From assembly GCF_001425835.1 (NCBI RefSeq), contig NZ_LMDP01000001.1:497476-561475 (forward strand): a DNA stretch of 64,000 bases, given 5' to 3'. The translations under genes and the position numbers were made by a program. The DNA comes from Afipia sp. Root123D2 (GTDB lineage Bacteria > Pseudomonadota > Alphaproteobacteria > Rhizobiales > Xanthobacteraceae). Position 1 is the stretch's first letter. Each line of letters opens with the position of its first letter. The notes under the pieces are model-generated. The model did no database searches and was not told the origin of the DNA. It saw nothing but the letters and a program-made list of their open reading frames with translations. This document shows positions 52,667 to 63,261 of the stretch, piece by piece.

Positions 52667-54043
52667 TTAGTGCTGGCATTTAAGATCTCGAGTTGATGCC
52701 CAAAGTCGTTGCGAGATTTCGATTGGATCGATTGACGCCTTTTGCCACCAAGCGAACTCGTCGCCGAAACGGTGAATCTCTCGATGATGTGCGCGGCAAA
52801 GCGGGACTGTGAATTCGTCGCTGACCTTGCGTCCCATTGCGCGCGCCTGCGCAAACCGTAGATGATGGGCGTCCGAGGGGCTACGTGCGCAGATTAAACA
52901 TGGTTGGGCAGCTACGAACCGCAAATGCTGCTTGTCACGCCTTCGGCGTGGCTCACTGAGAGCAAGGGCGCTTTTGTCGATTTTATGCAGCTCAATTGCG
53001 TCGGTCGACTGACCTAAGATGGCGGCGCTGAATTTCAGCTCGGATCTTGCGTCGGTCGACTGACCTAAGATGGCGGCGCTGAATTTCAGCTCGGATGAGC
53101 AGTCCTGCGCGGTACCATTGACATTATCTTGCTGAGCTGGACGTCGTCGTTTGCGCTTGGGCGCGATGATCGGCTTGCTGACTGTGGTCTCGAGTTGATC
53201 CGCTAGATCACCCTGAGGAGGAGGCGAAGGGCTCGATTGATGAGCGTCTGCAATCTCTAGGTTTTGGAGAAAGGCTAATTTCTCGCTGAATGTTGCTTCA
53301 ATCGATTTAGCATGCTCGGGACGCAACCGATTTTTGACCTTGAGAATGTTCTCCGCGCTGGCCTGCAAGGCCTCAATGTTTGTTGTGGAATTAATCACTG
53401 ATTGGATTTCGTTCCGGATAGTTGCCGATTCGTCGAGATCAAGCACTTCTTTGTTCAGGGCTGATGGGATTTTTGCCGAGCGTGGTCGCGCGCCGCGCGC
53501 ACGTGCCTGTGCGGATATTTCGACGTTCGTTGGTTTTGGTTTCGAATACAGTGGAGGACTCCTGCCATCTGCCGGAACCACAAGATGGGTGCCCGGCGGG
53601 GTGACGCCGATGTTCTCGGTGTGGGGCGCATCGAGATCGTCCTCACCGGCGATTCCGACCATGGTGAACAGAGCGTAGCGTCGGGCATAGGTAAGGGCTG
53701 CCCCCATTCGTCGAGGTGCGGATGCATCAGAGAGCTGGCAGACCGGCCAGTCGGATGAAATCCATTCACCTGACGTGTGCATGAGAAGGGTATTAAGATT
53801 AATCATCCCGTTAGCTCGATCGATGTCGGTCGTCTGGGCGACTGCGATCTGCTGACCCCCCAATGTTTTGCGCACAATTTCTAGCCCGCTTGACAACGGA
53901 GCATATCGGAACGTCTGTGGATTATCGTCACGGTAGTGGTGGTTGATAAAGCCGACCATCGATTTTTCGGGATTAGAGAGTTCAGTTTGGGCTTTTGCCA
54001 GTGCGGTTGCAATTGCGGCAATGCTTTCACTAGAGCGATGCAT
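52667..54043 (-). CDS. ERF-type single-strand annealing protein fused to an HNH-like module
   Basis: 458 residues. Residues 1-140 resemble the ERF family: [40 protein letters not shown] and [20 protein letters not shown] followed by GEDDLD. The middle is low-complexity and basic ([10 protein letters not shown]) and includes a perfect in-frame duplication of 17 residues near 317-350. The end has [43 protein letters not shown], a Cys/His-rich DUF968/HNH-like module (about 382-440). ERF proteins anneal single-stranded DNA during phage recombination; a nuclease tail could add processing. It follows and overlaps the YqaJ exonuclease gene by 14 bases. Confidence 0.82.
   Translation of the reverse strand: MHRSSESIAAIATALAKAQTELSNPEKSMVGFINHHYRDDNPQTFRYAPLSSGLEIVRKTLGGQQIAVAQTTDIDRANGMINLNTLLMHTSGEWISSDWPVCQLSDASAPRRMGAALTYARRYALFTMVGIAGEDDLDAPHTENIGVTPPGTHLVVPADGRSPPLYSKPKPTNVEISAQARARGARPRSAKIPSALNKEVLDLDESATIRNEIQSVINSTTNIEALQASAENILKVKNRLRPEHAKSIEATFSEKLAFLQNLEIADAHQSSPSPPPQGDLADQLETTVSKPIIAPKRKRRRPAQQDNVNGTAQDCSSELKFSAAILGQSTDARSELKFSAAILGQSTDAIELHKIDKSALALSEPRRRRDKQHLRFVAAQPCLICARSPSDAHHLRFAQARAMGRKVSDEFTVPLCRAHHREIHRFGDEFAWWQKASIDPIEISQRLWASTRDLKCQH
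52996..53096. repeat. Perfect 50-base tandem duplication with 51-base period
   Basis: Bases 52996-53045 recur exactly at 53047-53096; a single intervening base makes the period 51, so the repeat is in frame and duplicates 17 residues ([16 protein letters not shown] plus one) in the annealing protein. The exact identity points to a recent event. Further slippage here would change the linker length without a frameshift. Confidence 0.9.
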
Positions 54044-54854
54044 GAGCGCTCTCCGTCTCGACGATCTCGAAGCTTACTGCCCCTGCTTTCGATCGTTTGG
54101 CACGGATTCCGTGGCCCATGGCTTCTTTGACGTCCTCTGACATTAGGCCCTTGAGCTCAGCCTTAGCGCGTTCATGATCGAGGTGCGCGTCGCGCGTTTG
54201 GACGTAAAGAGCCGCAAACTCTGCCCATGAGTTGGATGTGTTCATATCGACCACGCGAATCGCCTTCACCCTCGGTTTTGGTGGCTCACAGCCGAACAAT
54301 GTTGGATGCTCGCCAGTCTTGACAGCACGCCAAAAGGCCTTCTCAGCGGCTATCATAACAGTCTGGTAAATTGGATCGGCTTCAACGGAGAGTTCGACCC
54401 ATTTGCCGCCACCATTGATGATCGACAAGGCCGATTTTGTTGTGCCAACGACCAACATATTGTGTTGGAGTTGCGCCGTATGTTTTTCGATCGCAGCTTC
54501 TTCTGAAAACGACCAAGGCAGCATAAACTTCGCTTCGAAAACGGCCCCAGTTTCCTTAACCCGACCGTCAAGAGTGGCGGCCATCCACGGAATGGACTTA
54601 TGGATAACTCTGCGCTGGACATCTATGATCCGATGCCCAGTGTTGCGCTCGTACCACCGCTGGTTCAAATGCTCTGTCGCCAATCCGAGTTGCACGATCA
54701 GTTCGCCGGAAAGATCAGGGTGGGGAATCTCGCCGCGCTTTTCTTTCCATAGCCGCACGAGTGCTTTCTCATCTTGGCCCATGACTATCCGAGCATCCGA
54801 GCCGCCAATAAAATTTCGACGAGTATTCTGGCTGACTTGCTTTTCTTGAGGCAT
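54030..54854 (-). CDS. YqaJ-family (lambda exonuclease-like) recombination nuclease
   Basis: 274 residues from ATG 54852-54854, preceded by [21 protein letters not shown] is the YqaJ start, and the PD-(D/E)XK catalytic set is visible as Asp96 (TLDGRV), Glu107 and Lys109 (FEAKF), with the upstream Glu in [11 protein letters not shown]. These enzymes resect DNA ends to give 3' single strands for an annealing protein. The partner (52667) follows with a 14-base overlap, so the pair should act like lambda Exo/Beta. Leftward from an operator-bearing gap shared with the XRE gene. Confidence 0.88.
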   Translation of the reverse strand: MPQEKQVSQNTRRNFIGGSDARIVMGQDEKALVRLWKEKRGEIPHPDLSGELIVQLGLATEHLNQRWYERNTGHRIIDVQRRVIHKSIPWMAATLDGRVKETGAVFEAKFMLPWSFSEEAAIEKHTAQLQHNMLVVGTTKSALSIINGGGKWVELSVEADPIYQTVMIAAEKAFWRAVKTGEHPTLFGCEPPKPRVKAIRVVDMNTSNSWAEFAALYVQTRDAHLDHERAKAELKGLMSEDVKEAMGHGIRAKRSKAGAVSFEIVETESAHASL

Positions 54855-54881
54855 TCTGGATCTCTCCTGCAGAACAATTAA

Positions 54882-54898
54882 TGATACTAAAAGTATCA
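54882..54898. promoter_or_regulatory. 17-base palindromic operator between the exonuclease and XRE genes
   Basis: TGATACT-AAA-AGTATCA is a perfect 7+3+7 palindrome in the 56-base divergent gap, 12 bases before the XRE start codon. A related half-site, AAAGTATCGA, lies just inside the XRE gene. It is the expected size and place for autoregulation by the small XRE protein and repression of the recombination genes. Confidence 0.72.
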
Positions 54899-54910
54899 AA
54901 ATGGCATGAA

Positions 54911-55156
54911 ATGTCAAGACCAAAAGTATCGATCCGACAAATCAAGGCGGCTAGAGCTCTGCTTGGATGGTCTCAAGAAGATCTGGCGAGAGAGGCGTCT
55001 GTTTCGATTCCAACGGTTAAGCGATTGGAAGCGCTCAAGGGCGAGCTTGGAGGTCGCGAGGGGACCGCGGAAAAGCTTCGAAGTGCCCTAGAGAGATCGG
55101 GTGTGCGATTCGTAGGAGAAGATGGGAAAGGGATTGGTGTGCGGCTATATGTTTAG
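54911..55156 (+). CDS. Small XRE-family HTH regulator
   Basis: 81 residues from ATG 54911; an earlier in-frame start (54881) would put the operator inside the gene. IRQIKAARALLGWSQEDLAR and EASVSIPTVKRLEALKG form the helix-turn-helix, and the end has RSALERSGVRFVGEDGKGIG, common in short Cro-like repressors. It probably binds the palindrome at 54882-54898 and controls itself and the divergent recombination operon. Its stop overlaps the convergent hydrolase stop by four bases. Confidence 0.88.
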   Translation: MSRPKVSIRQIKAARALLGWSQEDLAREASVSIPTVKRLEALKGELGGREGTAEKLRSALERSGVRFVGEDGKGIGVRLYV

Positions 55157-56034
55157 CTTGGGAAAATACAGTGACTCAGTGGTATTTTTAAGTACCGCCG
55201 TCCATTGCTTTCAGGGGCGGGGAGCTTGCCGCCGCGGATGTTGATCTGGAGCGCCCGGAACATCAGCCGTGGTGTGGCCAGCGTGCGATCTCTCGTTTCG
55301 CGGAGCTGAATGAATTCCTGCTCCGTTTTCGCGGCGAGCAAATGGATATTGTTTGCTTTTTGCGCGCCAACGGTGCTTTCCCATAAGGGTTCACGGCCAT
55401 TCGGAGGGTAGTCATGTCCTGTGAACAGGCGCGTTTCATCGGGAAGCGCGATGATGTTCTGGATGGTCTGCCAAAGCTGCTTTGCACTGCCGCCCGGAAA
55501 GTCCGCGCGTGCGGTCCCTAGGTCGGGCATAAAAAGCGTATCGTGGATAAACGCGGCGTCGCCGATCAAATACGTCACTGATGCAGGCGTGTGGCCTGGC
55601 GAATACATGAGCGTTCCGCCTATTTCGCCAATCTTGAAGCTCTCATTTTCCGCAAACAGGTGGTCCCATTGCGACCCGTCGGTTGGAATGTCTGGCAGGT
55701 TATAAATCTCACTCCAAATTTTTTGCGCCTCAACCACGTAAGTGCTTGTCGCGGTTTTCGCGCCGGTCGCATTCTTGATGTATTGCGATGCCGAGAAGTG
55801 GTCCGCGTGGAGATGGGTGTCGAGAACCCACTGCACTATGAGTTTATTGGCTGCGACGTACGCGAGGATCGCATCAGCGGACCGCGTAAATAAATGTGGA
55901 TTCCGAGTCTCCGAGAAATCGAGAACGGGATCGATGATGGCGCATAAGGACGTCGCTGGATCGCTGACGATGTATTGGATGCTGCCGGTGTCCGCGTCGT
56001 AAAAACCTTTAACCGAGGGGGCCAGTTCATCCAT
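55153..56034 (-). CDS. Metallo-beta-lactamase-fold hydrolase, persulfide dioxygenase/Blh-like
   Basis: 293 residues. THLHADH places metal ligands His74, His76, Asp78 and His79. MYSPGHTPASVTYLIGDAAF and FIHDTLFMPDLGTARADFPG, then LFTGHDYPPNGREP, match the ETHE1/Blh-like branch, which oxidises glutathione persulfide or acts in sulfide detoxification. IDPVLDFSETRNPHLFTRSA is typical of the same group. No rhodanese or BigR-like regulator is adjacent. It is leftward and convergent with the XRE gene. Confidence 0.86.
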   Translation of the reverse strand: MDELAPSVKGFYDADTGSIQYIVSDPATSLCAIIDPVLDFSETRNPHLFTRSADAILAYVAANKLIVQWVLDTHLHADHFSASQYIKNATGAKTATSTYVVEAQKIWSEIYNLPDIPTDGSQWDHLFAENESFKIGEIGGTLMYSPGHTPASVTYLIGDAAFIHDTLFMPDLGTARADFPGGSAKQLWQTIQNIIALPDETRLFTGHDYPPNGREPLWESTVGAQKANNIHLLAAKTEQEFIQLRETRDRTLATPRLMFRALQINIRGGKLPAPESNGRRYLKIPLSHCIFPS

Positions 56035-56401
56035 TTCTATAACCTGCGAAGTTCCACGGTCGAGCGCTGCTCACCGGACATCAGACCCGTGTATATGGCG
56101 GAGTAATACCATCGCGGAAACCCAAGCGGGGTGCTCCGACGAGGTCAAGTAATAGGGGTTCCACGGGCTGTTCGACTTCCTTGTAAGGAAATTGTGCCTT
56201 CCGAATACCTAAACAGGATAAAAATATAAATAATCCAATTGGTTATTCACGTGACTCGTTGTTACTCAACTAAAGATTGCAAATCGGATGAATGCGACTT
56301 CGGATTCACGGTTCTGGATCCATACCTTGTTCAAGGCGTGAACAATGTGCTTGACGTTCATGCCGTGAACAGATTAACCCAATCCCCAATTGGGAGGTTT
56401 T
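56035..56401 (+). promoter_or_regulatory. Promoter region of the second polysaccharide operon
   Basis: A 367-base gap between divergent genes; no gene seen. AT-rich around 56200-56290. CCCAATTGGG at 56385-56394 is a perfect ten-base palindrome overlapping the ribosome site (GGGAGG) of the next gene, so it could be an operator or could pair in the mRNA to hide the site. Confidence 0.5.
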
Positions 56402-57039
56402 ATGGAGCGTGTGCTGCCCGGCCAGAGCGGCGAGGACGACAGGATTGTTCTCGGATTGCTCAATTCAGTTGAGGACGGCGCGACCTCGCAGCGGAGGATC
56501 GCGGCGGAACTTGGCATCGCGCTCGGCCTCGTCAATGCGTATCTCAAGCGTTGCGTTACGAAGGGCCTGATCAAAGTCAGCGAGGCGCCGGCGCGCCGTT
56601 ACGCGTATTATCTGACACCGAAAGGCTTCACTGAAAAGTCGCGTCTGACGGTTGAATATTTATCCTCGTCATTTTCATTTTTTCGGCAGGCAAAATCAGA
56701 TTGCGCCGACGTTTTCCGGATTGCGCAAGCGAGAAATTTCCACAATATCGTTTTAGTCGGAAAATCGGATCTGGCAGAAATTGGGATCCTCTCCGCGGCC
56801 GATAGTGGGGTCTCGATCGTTGCAGTTCTGGACGATGGCGCGGATGGCTCCGAGATTATCGGCAAAGAAATCGTATCTTCTTACGACGAGCTGACAACAG
56901 CTTTCGATGCGGTCGTAATTACCGATTTGCGCAGAGCGCGGCAATTTTTCGATGATGCTGTGACCAGGTTTGGCGCTCAGCGAGTGCTTGCGCCTAGATT
57001 GCTGGGACTGAATGTCTCCGGCGTCGAGGCTAGTAAGTC

Positions 57040-57043
<4 letters not shown>
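56402..57043 (+). CDS. Winged-helix regulator with C-terminal Rossmann-like domain
   Basis: 213 residues from ATG 56402 (GGGAGG just upstream). Residues 12-85 form a MarR/wHTH-type DNA-binding domain (TSQRRIAAELGIALGLVNAY, YYLTPKGFTEKSRL), as in EPS-associated regulators. The rest looks like a nucleotide-binding fold (IVLVGKSDLAEIGILSAADS, IVAVLDDGADGSEIIGKEIV), similar to the CoA/NAD-binding part of CapD- and PglD-like proteins. The combination suggests a sensor of sugar-nucleotide or redox state, which is inference. It overlaps the NusG-like gene by four bases. Confidence 0.75.
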
Positions 57044-59205
<2,162 letters not shown>

Positions 59206-59216
59206 CGGAGATAATT

Positions 59217-60212
59217 GTGGATATTCGCGGAAAGCGGTTCGTAGTTATTGGCGGCGCAGGATTGATTGGATCTCACGCTATCGACCAGTTAGTGCAGCAG
59301 GATGTTGGAGAAATCGTCATCTACGACAATTTCGTTCGCGGCACACATGAGAATCTGGCAGGCGCCTTGCGCGATCCGCGCGTGAAGATTTTCGAGGCAG
59401 GCGGCGACATTACGCAGACGGATATTCTGGATGCAGCTCTTAAAGGCGCAGACGGAGTCTTTCAGTTCGCGGCGCTTTGGCTACTGCAATGTCATGACTA
59501 TCCGCGCACAGCATTCGACGTGAACGTCCGGGGAATGTTTAATGTGCTCGATGCCTGCGTCAGAAACGACGTTAAGCGCTTGGTGTGGTCGTCTTCTGCT
59601 TCCGTGTACGGCGATGCGATAGAAGAGCCGATGACGGAAGATCATCCTTTCAACAACAAGAATTTTTATGGCGCAACGAAGATCTGCGGTGAGGCAATGG
59701 CGCGAGCCTATCACTTCCGCTACGGGCTCAACTATGTTGGCCTACGATACATGAACGTCTATGGTCCTCGGCAAGACTATCGCGGCGCATATATTGCCGT
59801 GATCATGAAAATGCTCGATGCGATCGATCGTAACGAGGGGCCGACAATTCTCGGTGATGGTTCGGAAGCATTCGATTTTGTCGCGGTCGAGGATTGTGCC
59901 CGATCCAATCTCTGCGCGATGAGCGCCGACACGATGGACAGGTTCTATAATGTGGGAACTGGCAAACGCACGTCACTTAAAGAGGTGGCAGAAAAGCTTC
60001 TGAATTTGACAGGATCTAATCAGCCCATCAACTATGCGCCTCGCAGTCAGGCGACGCTGGTCCGCAATCGCATCGGCTCGCCCAAGCGGGCGAAGGACGA
60101 AATCGGTTTTGAGGCTGCGATTGATCTGGATGACGGCTTGAGTCGGCTGATCGAATGGCGCAAGGCGCATAAGGATCAGGTCGAGGCTCGCCGCGCGAAG
60201 ATAGATGGCTGA
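59217..60212 (+). CDS. NAD-dependent sugar-nucleotide epimerase/dehydratase
   Basis: 331 residues from GTG 59217 (GGAGAT upstream). VIGGAGLIGSHAIDQL binds NAD, SSSASVYGDAIEEP precedes the active pair Tyr151/Lys155 (FYGATK), and LRYMNVYGPRQDYRG and DFVAVEDCARSN are typical of the UDP-sugar epimerase group. It is a paralog of the protein at 5705, with the same tyrosine and lysine numbering, so the two clusters share this activity. The substrate may be the 2,3-diamino uronate of this operon or a separate hexose. Confidence 0.87.
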   Translation: MDIRGKRFVVIGGAGLIGSHAIDQLVQQDVGEIVIYDNFVRGTHENLAGALRDPRVKIFEAGGDITQTDILDAALKGADGVFQFAALWLLQCHDYPRTAFDVNVRGMFNVLDACVRNDVKRLVWSSSASVYGDAIEEPMTEDHPFNNKNFYGATKICGEAMARAYHFRYGLNYVGLRYMNVYGPRQDYRGAYIAVIMKMLDAIDRNEGPTILGDGSEAFDFVAVEDCARSNLCAMSADTMDRFYNVGTGKRTSLKEVAEKLLNLTGSNQPINYAPRSQATLVRNRIGSPKRAKDEIGFEAAIDLDDGLSRLIEWRKAHKDQVEARRAKIDG

Positions 60213-60227
60213 AGTAGACGCTGTTAA

Positions 60228-61382
60228 ATGAACCCAAAGCCAAAACGAACGATCCAGATCGCCCAGCCTGTCACCGGCGAGGACGAATGGCTGGCGATGC
60301 GCGAATCCATCGAGAGCGGTTGGTTGACGCATGGCCCGAAGGTCAATGCCTTCGAGCGGGCATTCAGCGAGCGGCACGATGTCAAGCATTCGCTAGCCTG
60401 TACGTCTGCGACCACGGGATTGCATCTGGCTCTGACCGCGATTGGTATCGGTCCTGGGGACGAGGTGATAGTTCCGGCGTTCACTTGGGTAGCGACTGCA
60501 AACGCAGTTCTCTACTGTGGCGCTACCGTCGTTCTCTGCGACGTTGACCCCCGCACATACAATATTGACATTCAGGACGCCGTACGGCGGGTGACGTCGC
60601 GCACTAAAGCAATCATTCCGGTGCATCTTTTTGGTCTATGTGCCGATATCCCAGCCTTGCGTGCGCTACTTCCTGCCCACATTCGAATTATCGAGGACGC
60701 GGCCTGCGCGGCGGGAGGATCGCTCGGCAATACAAGTGCAGGCGCGCTTGGTGACGTCGGCGTTTTCTCATTCCACCCCCGTAAATCGATTACTACGGGC
60801 GAGGGTGGAATGATCACCACCAACGATGCGGGGATCGCCGAGCGATGCATTATGCTGCGCAACCATGGCGCTTCGATCTCAGAGGAGCAGCGCCATCGTG
60901 GTGCGAAACCTTACATCTTGCCGGACTTCAATCTGCTCGGGTTCAACTACCGCATGACCGATCTACAAGGATCGGTCGGTATCGTTCAGCTCAATAAGCT
61001 CGACCGGTTCATCGACGAACGCGCGACCTGGGCGGCCTGGTACAGGAAGAAGTTGTCGCACATCAAATGGCTGCGCCATCCGGAGGAACCAAAATCCGGC
61101 AGGCATGCCTGGCAGTCGTATGTGACGTATGTCGAGCCCGATATCGCGCCTTTGGTTCGGAACGAAATCATGCAATTTCTCCAAGATAGGGGAGTATCGA
61201 CTCGACCTGGCACGCATGCTGTTCACATGCTTGGATTTTATCGGGAGCGCTTTGGATATGACGCTGACGATTTTCCCGGCGCGCGCGATTGCGACATAAA
61301 CACGATGGCTATCCCGTTGCACAACAGAATGTGCGAAGACGACTACAACTATGTGGTCGATGCTTTACTAGAGATATCCTGA
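60228..61382 (+). CDS. DegT/DnrJ/EryC1/StrS sugar aminotransferase
   Basis: 384 residues. GWLTHGPKVNAFERAF opens it, CTSATTGLHLALTAIG is the phosphate-binding region, IRIIEDAACAAGGSLG the pyridine-binding aspartate, and the PLP lysine is Lys186 in FHPRKSITTGEGG. LLGFNYRMTDLQGSVG follows. In this operon it may transaminate the WlbA product, but its HPRK type resembles the 4-amino-sugar enzymes and the protein at 6703 rather than the WbpE-like one at 4546. The gap to the epimerase is 15 bases and to the next gene four. Confidence 0.88.
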   Translation: MNPKPKRTIQIAQPVTGEDEWLAMRESIESGWLTHGPKVNAFERAFSERHDVKHSLACTSATTGLHLALTAIGIGPGDEVIVPAFTWVATANAVLYCGATVVLCDVDPRTYNIDIQDAVRRVTSRTKAIIPVHLFGLCADIPALRALLPAHIRIIEDAACAAGGSLGNTSAGALGDVGVFSFHPRKSITTGEGGMITTNDAGIAERCIMLRNHGASISEEQRHRGAKPYILPDFNLLGFNYRMTDLQGSVGIVQLNKLDRFIDERATWAAWYRKKLSHIKWLRHPEEPKSGRHAWQSYVTYVEPDIAPLVRNEIMQFLQDRGVSTRPGTHAVHMLGFYRERFGYDADDFPGARDCDINTMAIPLHNRMCEDDYNYVVDALLEIS

Positions 61383-61386
61383 ACCA

Positions 61387-63261
61387 ATGTGCGGTATCGC
61401 GGGCGTTCTGAATTTGCGAGGTGAGCCTGCATCTCAGGTTTTATTACAGCGGATGGGAGCGGCACTTGCCCATCGCGGCCCAGATGGTGAGGGTCTTTTT
61501 GTGGATGGGCCGCTTGGATTTTCTCACCGGCGCCTGTCCATTATCGATCTGACTTCAGGCGGGCATCAGCCGATGCTGAGCTCCGATACGCGGTTCGTTC
61601 TCAGCTACAATGGTGAGATTTATAATTTTCAGGAATTGAGGCTCGAACTCGAGGCTGTTGGTCATCAGTTTCACTCGAGAAGCGACACCGAAGTTCTGCT
61701 GAATGCCCTCATCGAGTGGGGTGTGGACGCATTGCCGCGCCTCAATGGGATGTTCGCATTTTCATTCTGGGATAAGCGCGAACGGGTTTTGATTCTGGGG
61801 CGCGATCGCTACGGCATCAAGCCCCTTTATTGGACGGAACAGAACGGCACACTGCTGTTCGGGTCGGAAGTCAAGGCGATCCTGGCTCATCCATCTTATC
61901 GCGTTAGCCTCGATAAGGAGGCGCTCCTCGAATACTTCACATTCCAAAATCTGTTCACAGACCGCACGTTATTTGAGGGTGTTCGCCTTCTTCCGCCAGG
62001 CTCGATTATGAGGGTCGATGCAGACGATAGGACGATGGCAACGTCGCGGTATTGGGATTTTTGCTTCGAGGAGCCGGAAAGTCCAAGAGGGCAGCAGGAG
62101 TATGTTGAAGAGTTTGATCGCCTGTTTCAGCAAGCCGTCAATCGGCAACTCGTAAGTGACGTAGACATCGGAGCGTATCTGTCAGGCGGATTGGATTCTG
62201 GATCCATTACGGCGCTGGCGGCCAGGCAGCTGCCATATATGAAGACGTTTACGGCTGGTTTTGATCTTAACTCGGCGTCCGGTGTGGAGCTCGGATACGA
62301 CGAGCGCGAAAAAGCCGAGCACATGTCATATCTCTTCAAGACCGAGCATTATGAAATGGTCTTGAAAGCTGGCGACATGGAGCGTGTCATGCCGCGGCTT
62401 ACGCGCCACCTTGAAGAACCGCGGGTCGGTCAGAGCTATCCGAATTTCTACGCGGCGCAACTGGCGGGGAAGTTCGGAAAGGTTGTGTTGTCGGGAGCCG
62501 GCGGAGATGAACTGTTTGGGGGATATCCTTGGCGCTACTATCGCGCTGTCGTCAACGATGACTTTGAGCACTACATTGATAAGTATTATTCGTTTTGGCA
62601 GCGACTAATTCCCAATACTGCCATTCAGCAAGTTTTTAAACCGATCTGGTCCGACGTCAAACACGTCTGGACCCGCGACATCTTCCGCGATGTATTCACA
62701 GTACATGGTAATCATCTGGCCCGGCCGGAGGACTATGTGAACCATTCGCTCTATTTTGAGTCTAAGACATTTCTGCACGGGCTCCTCGTTGTGGAGGACA
62801 AGCTCAGTATGGCTCACGGGTTGGAAACGCGTTTGCCATTCCTCGATAATGATCTTGTCGACTTCGCGATGCGCGTGCCAGTCAGTCAAAAGCTTGGTAA
62901 TCTCGCTGAGGTCGTCCGCATCAATGAAAACGAGCCGGGTGATAAAACCGAGAAATACTATCAGAATACAAGGGACGGCAAACTGTTGCTGCGCAATGCC
63001 ATGCGCCGCTACGTTCCGGAGGAGGTCACGTCGCGCGCGAAGCAGGGTTTTTCGGCGCCGGACGCGAGCTGGTTCAAGGGTGAAAGCATCGATTATCTGC
63101 GACGGACTGTCTTCAATGATCGCGCCCGGATGTATGAGTTCATGGATCGGAAAACCATTCAGGGCTTGGTGACCCAACATCTTAACGGTGAGAAAAACCG
63201 CCGGTTGCTGATATGGTCGCTGCTGAGTTTCGAACAATGGTGTCAGACGTTCCTCCCATGA
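61387..63261 (+). CDS. asnB: Glutamine-hydrolysing asparagine synthetase-like amidotransferase (AsnB/WbpS type)
   Basis: 624 residues. The nucleophile is Cys2 (MCGIAGVLNLRG), followed by the glutaminase domain (AHRGPDGEGLF, LSYNGEIYNFQELR). The synthetase domain has the PP-loop YLSGGLDSGSITAL and GAGGDELFGGYPWRYY. In polysaccharide operons such proteins (for example WbpS) amidate uronic-acid carboxylates with glutamine nitrogen. Placed after genes for a diacetamido uronic acid, it would make the uronamide form. ATG 61387 follows the aminotransferase stop by four bases. Confidence 0.9.
   Translation: MCGIAGVLNLRGEPASQVLLQRMGAALAHRGPDGEGLFVDGPLGFSHRRLSIIDLTSGGHQPMLSSDTRFVLSYNGEIYNFQELRLELEAVGHQFHSRSDTEVLLNALIEWGVDALPRLNGMFAFSFWDKRERVLILGRDRYGIKPLYWTEQNGTLLFGSEVKAILAHPSYRVSLDKEALLEYFTFQNLFTDRTLFEGVRLLPPGSIMRVDADDRTMATSRYWDFCFEEPESPRGQQEYVEEFDRLFQQAVNRQLVSDVDIGAYLSGGLDSGSITALAARQLPYMKTFTAGFDLNSASGVELGYDEREKAEHMSYLFKTEHYEMVLKAGDMERVMPRLTRHLEEPRVGQSYPNFYAAQLAGKFGKVVLSGAGGDELFGGYPWRYYRAVVNDDFEHYIDKYYSFWQRLIPNTAIQQVFKPIWSDVKHVWTRDIFRDVFTVHGNHLARPEDYVNHSLYFESKTFLHGLLVVEDKLSMAHGLETRLPFLDNDLVDFAMRVPVSQKLGNLAEVVRINENEPGDKTEKYYQNTRDGKLLLRNAMRRYVPEEVTSRAKQGFSAPDASWFKGESIDYLRRTVFNDRARMYEFMDRKTIQGLVTQHLNGEKNRRLLIWSLLSFEQWCQTFLP

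Noticed and set aside
51148-56100. Intact prophage
   Set aside because: Only recombination and regulatory genes are present; no integrase, replication, terminase, capsid or lysis genes and no attachment repeats were seen.
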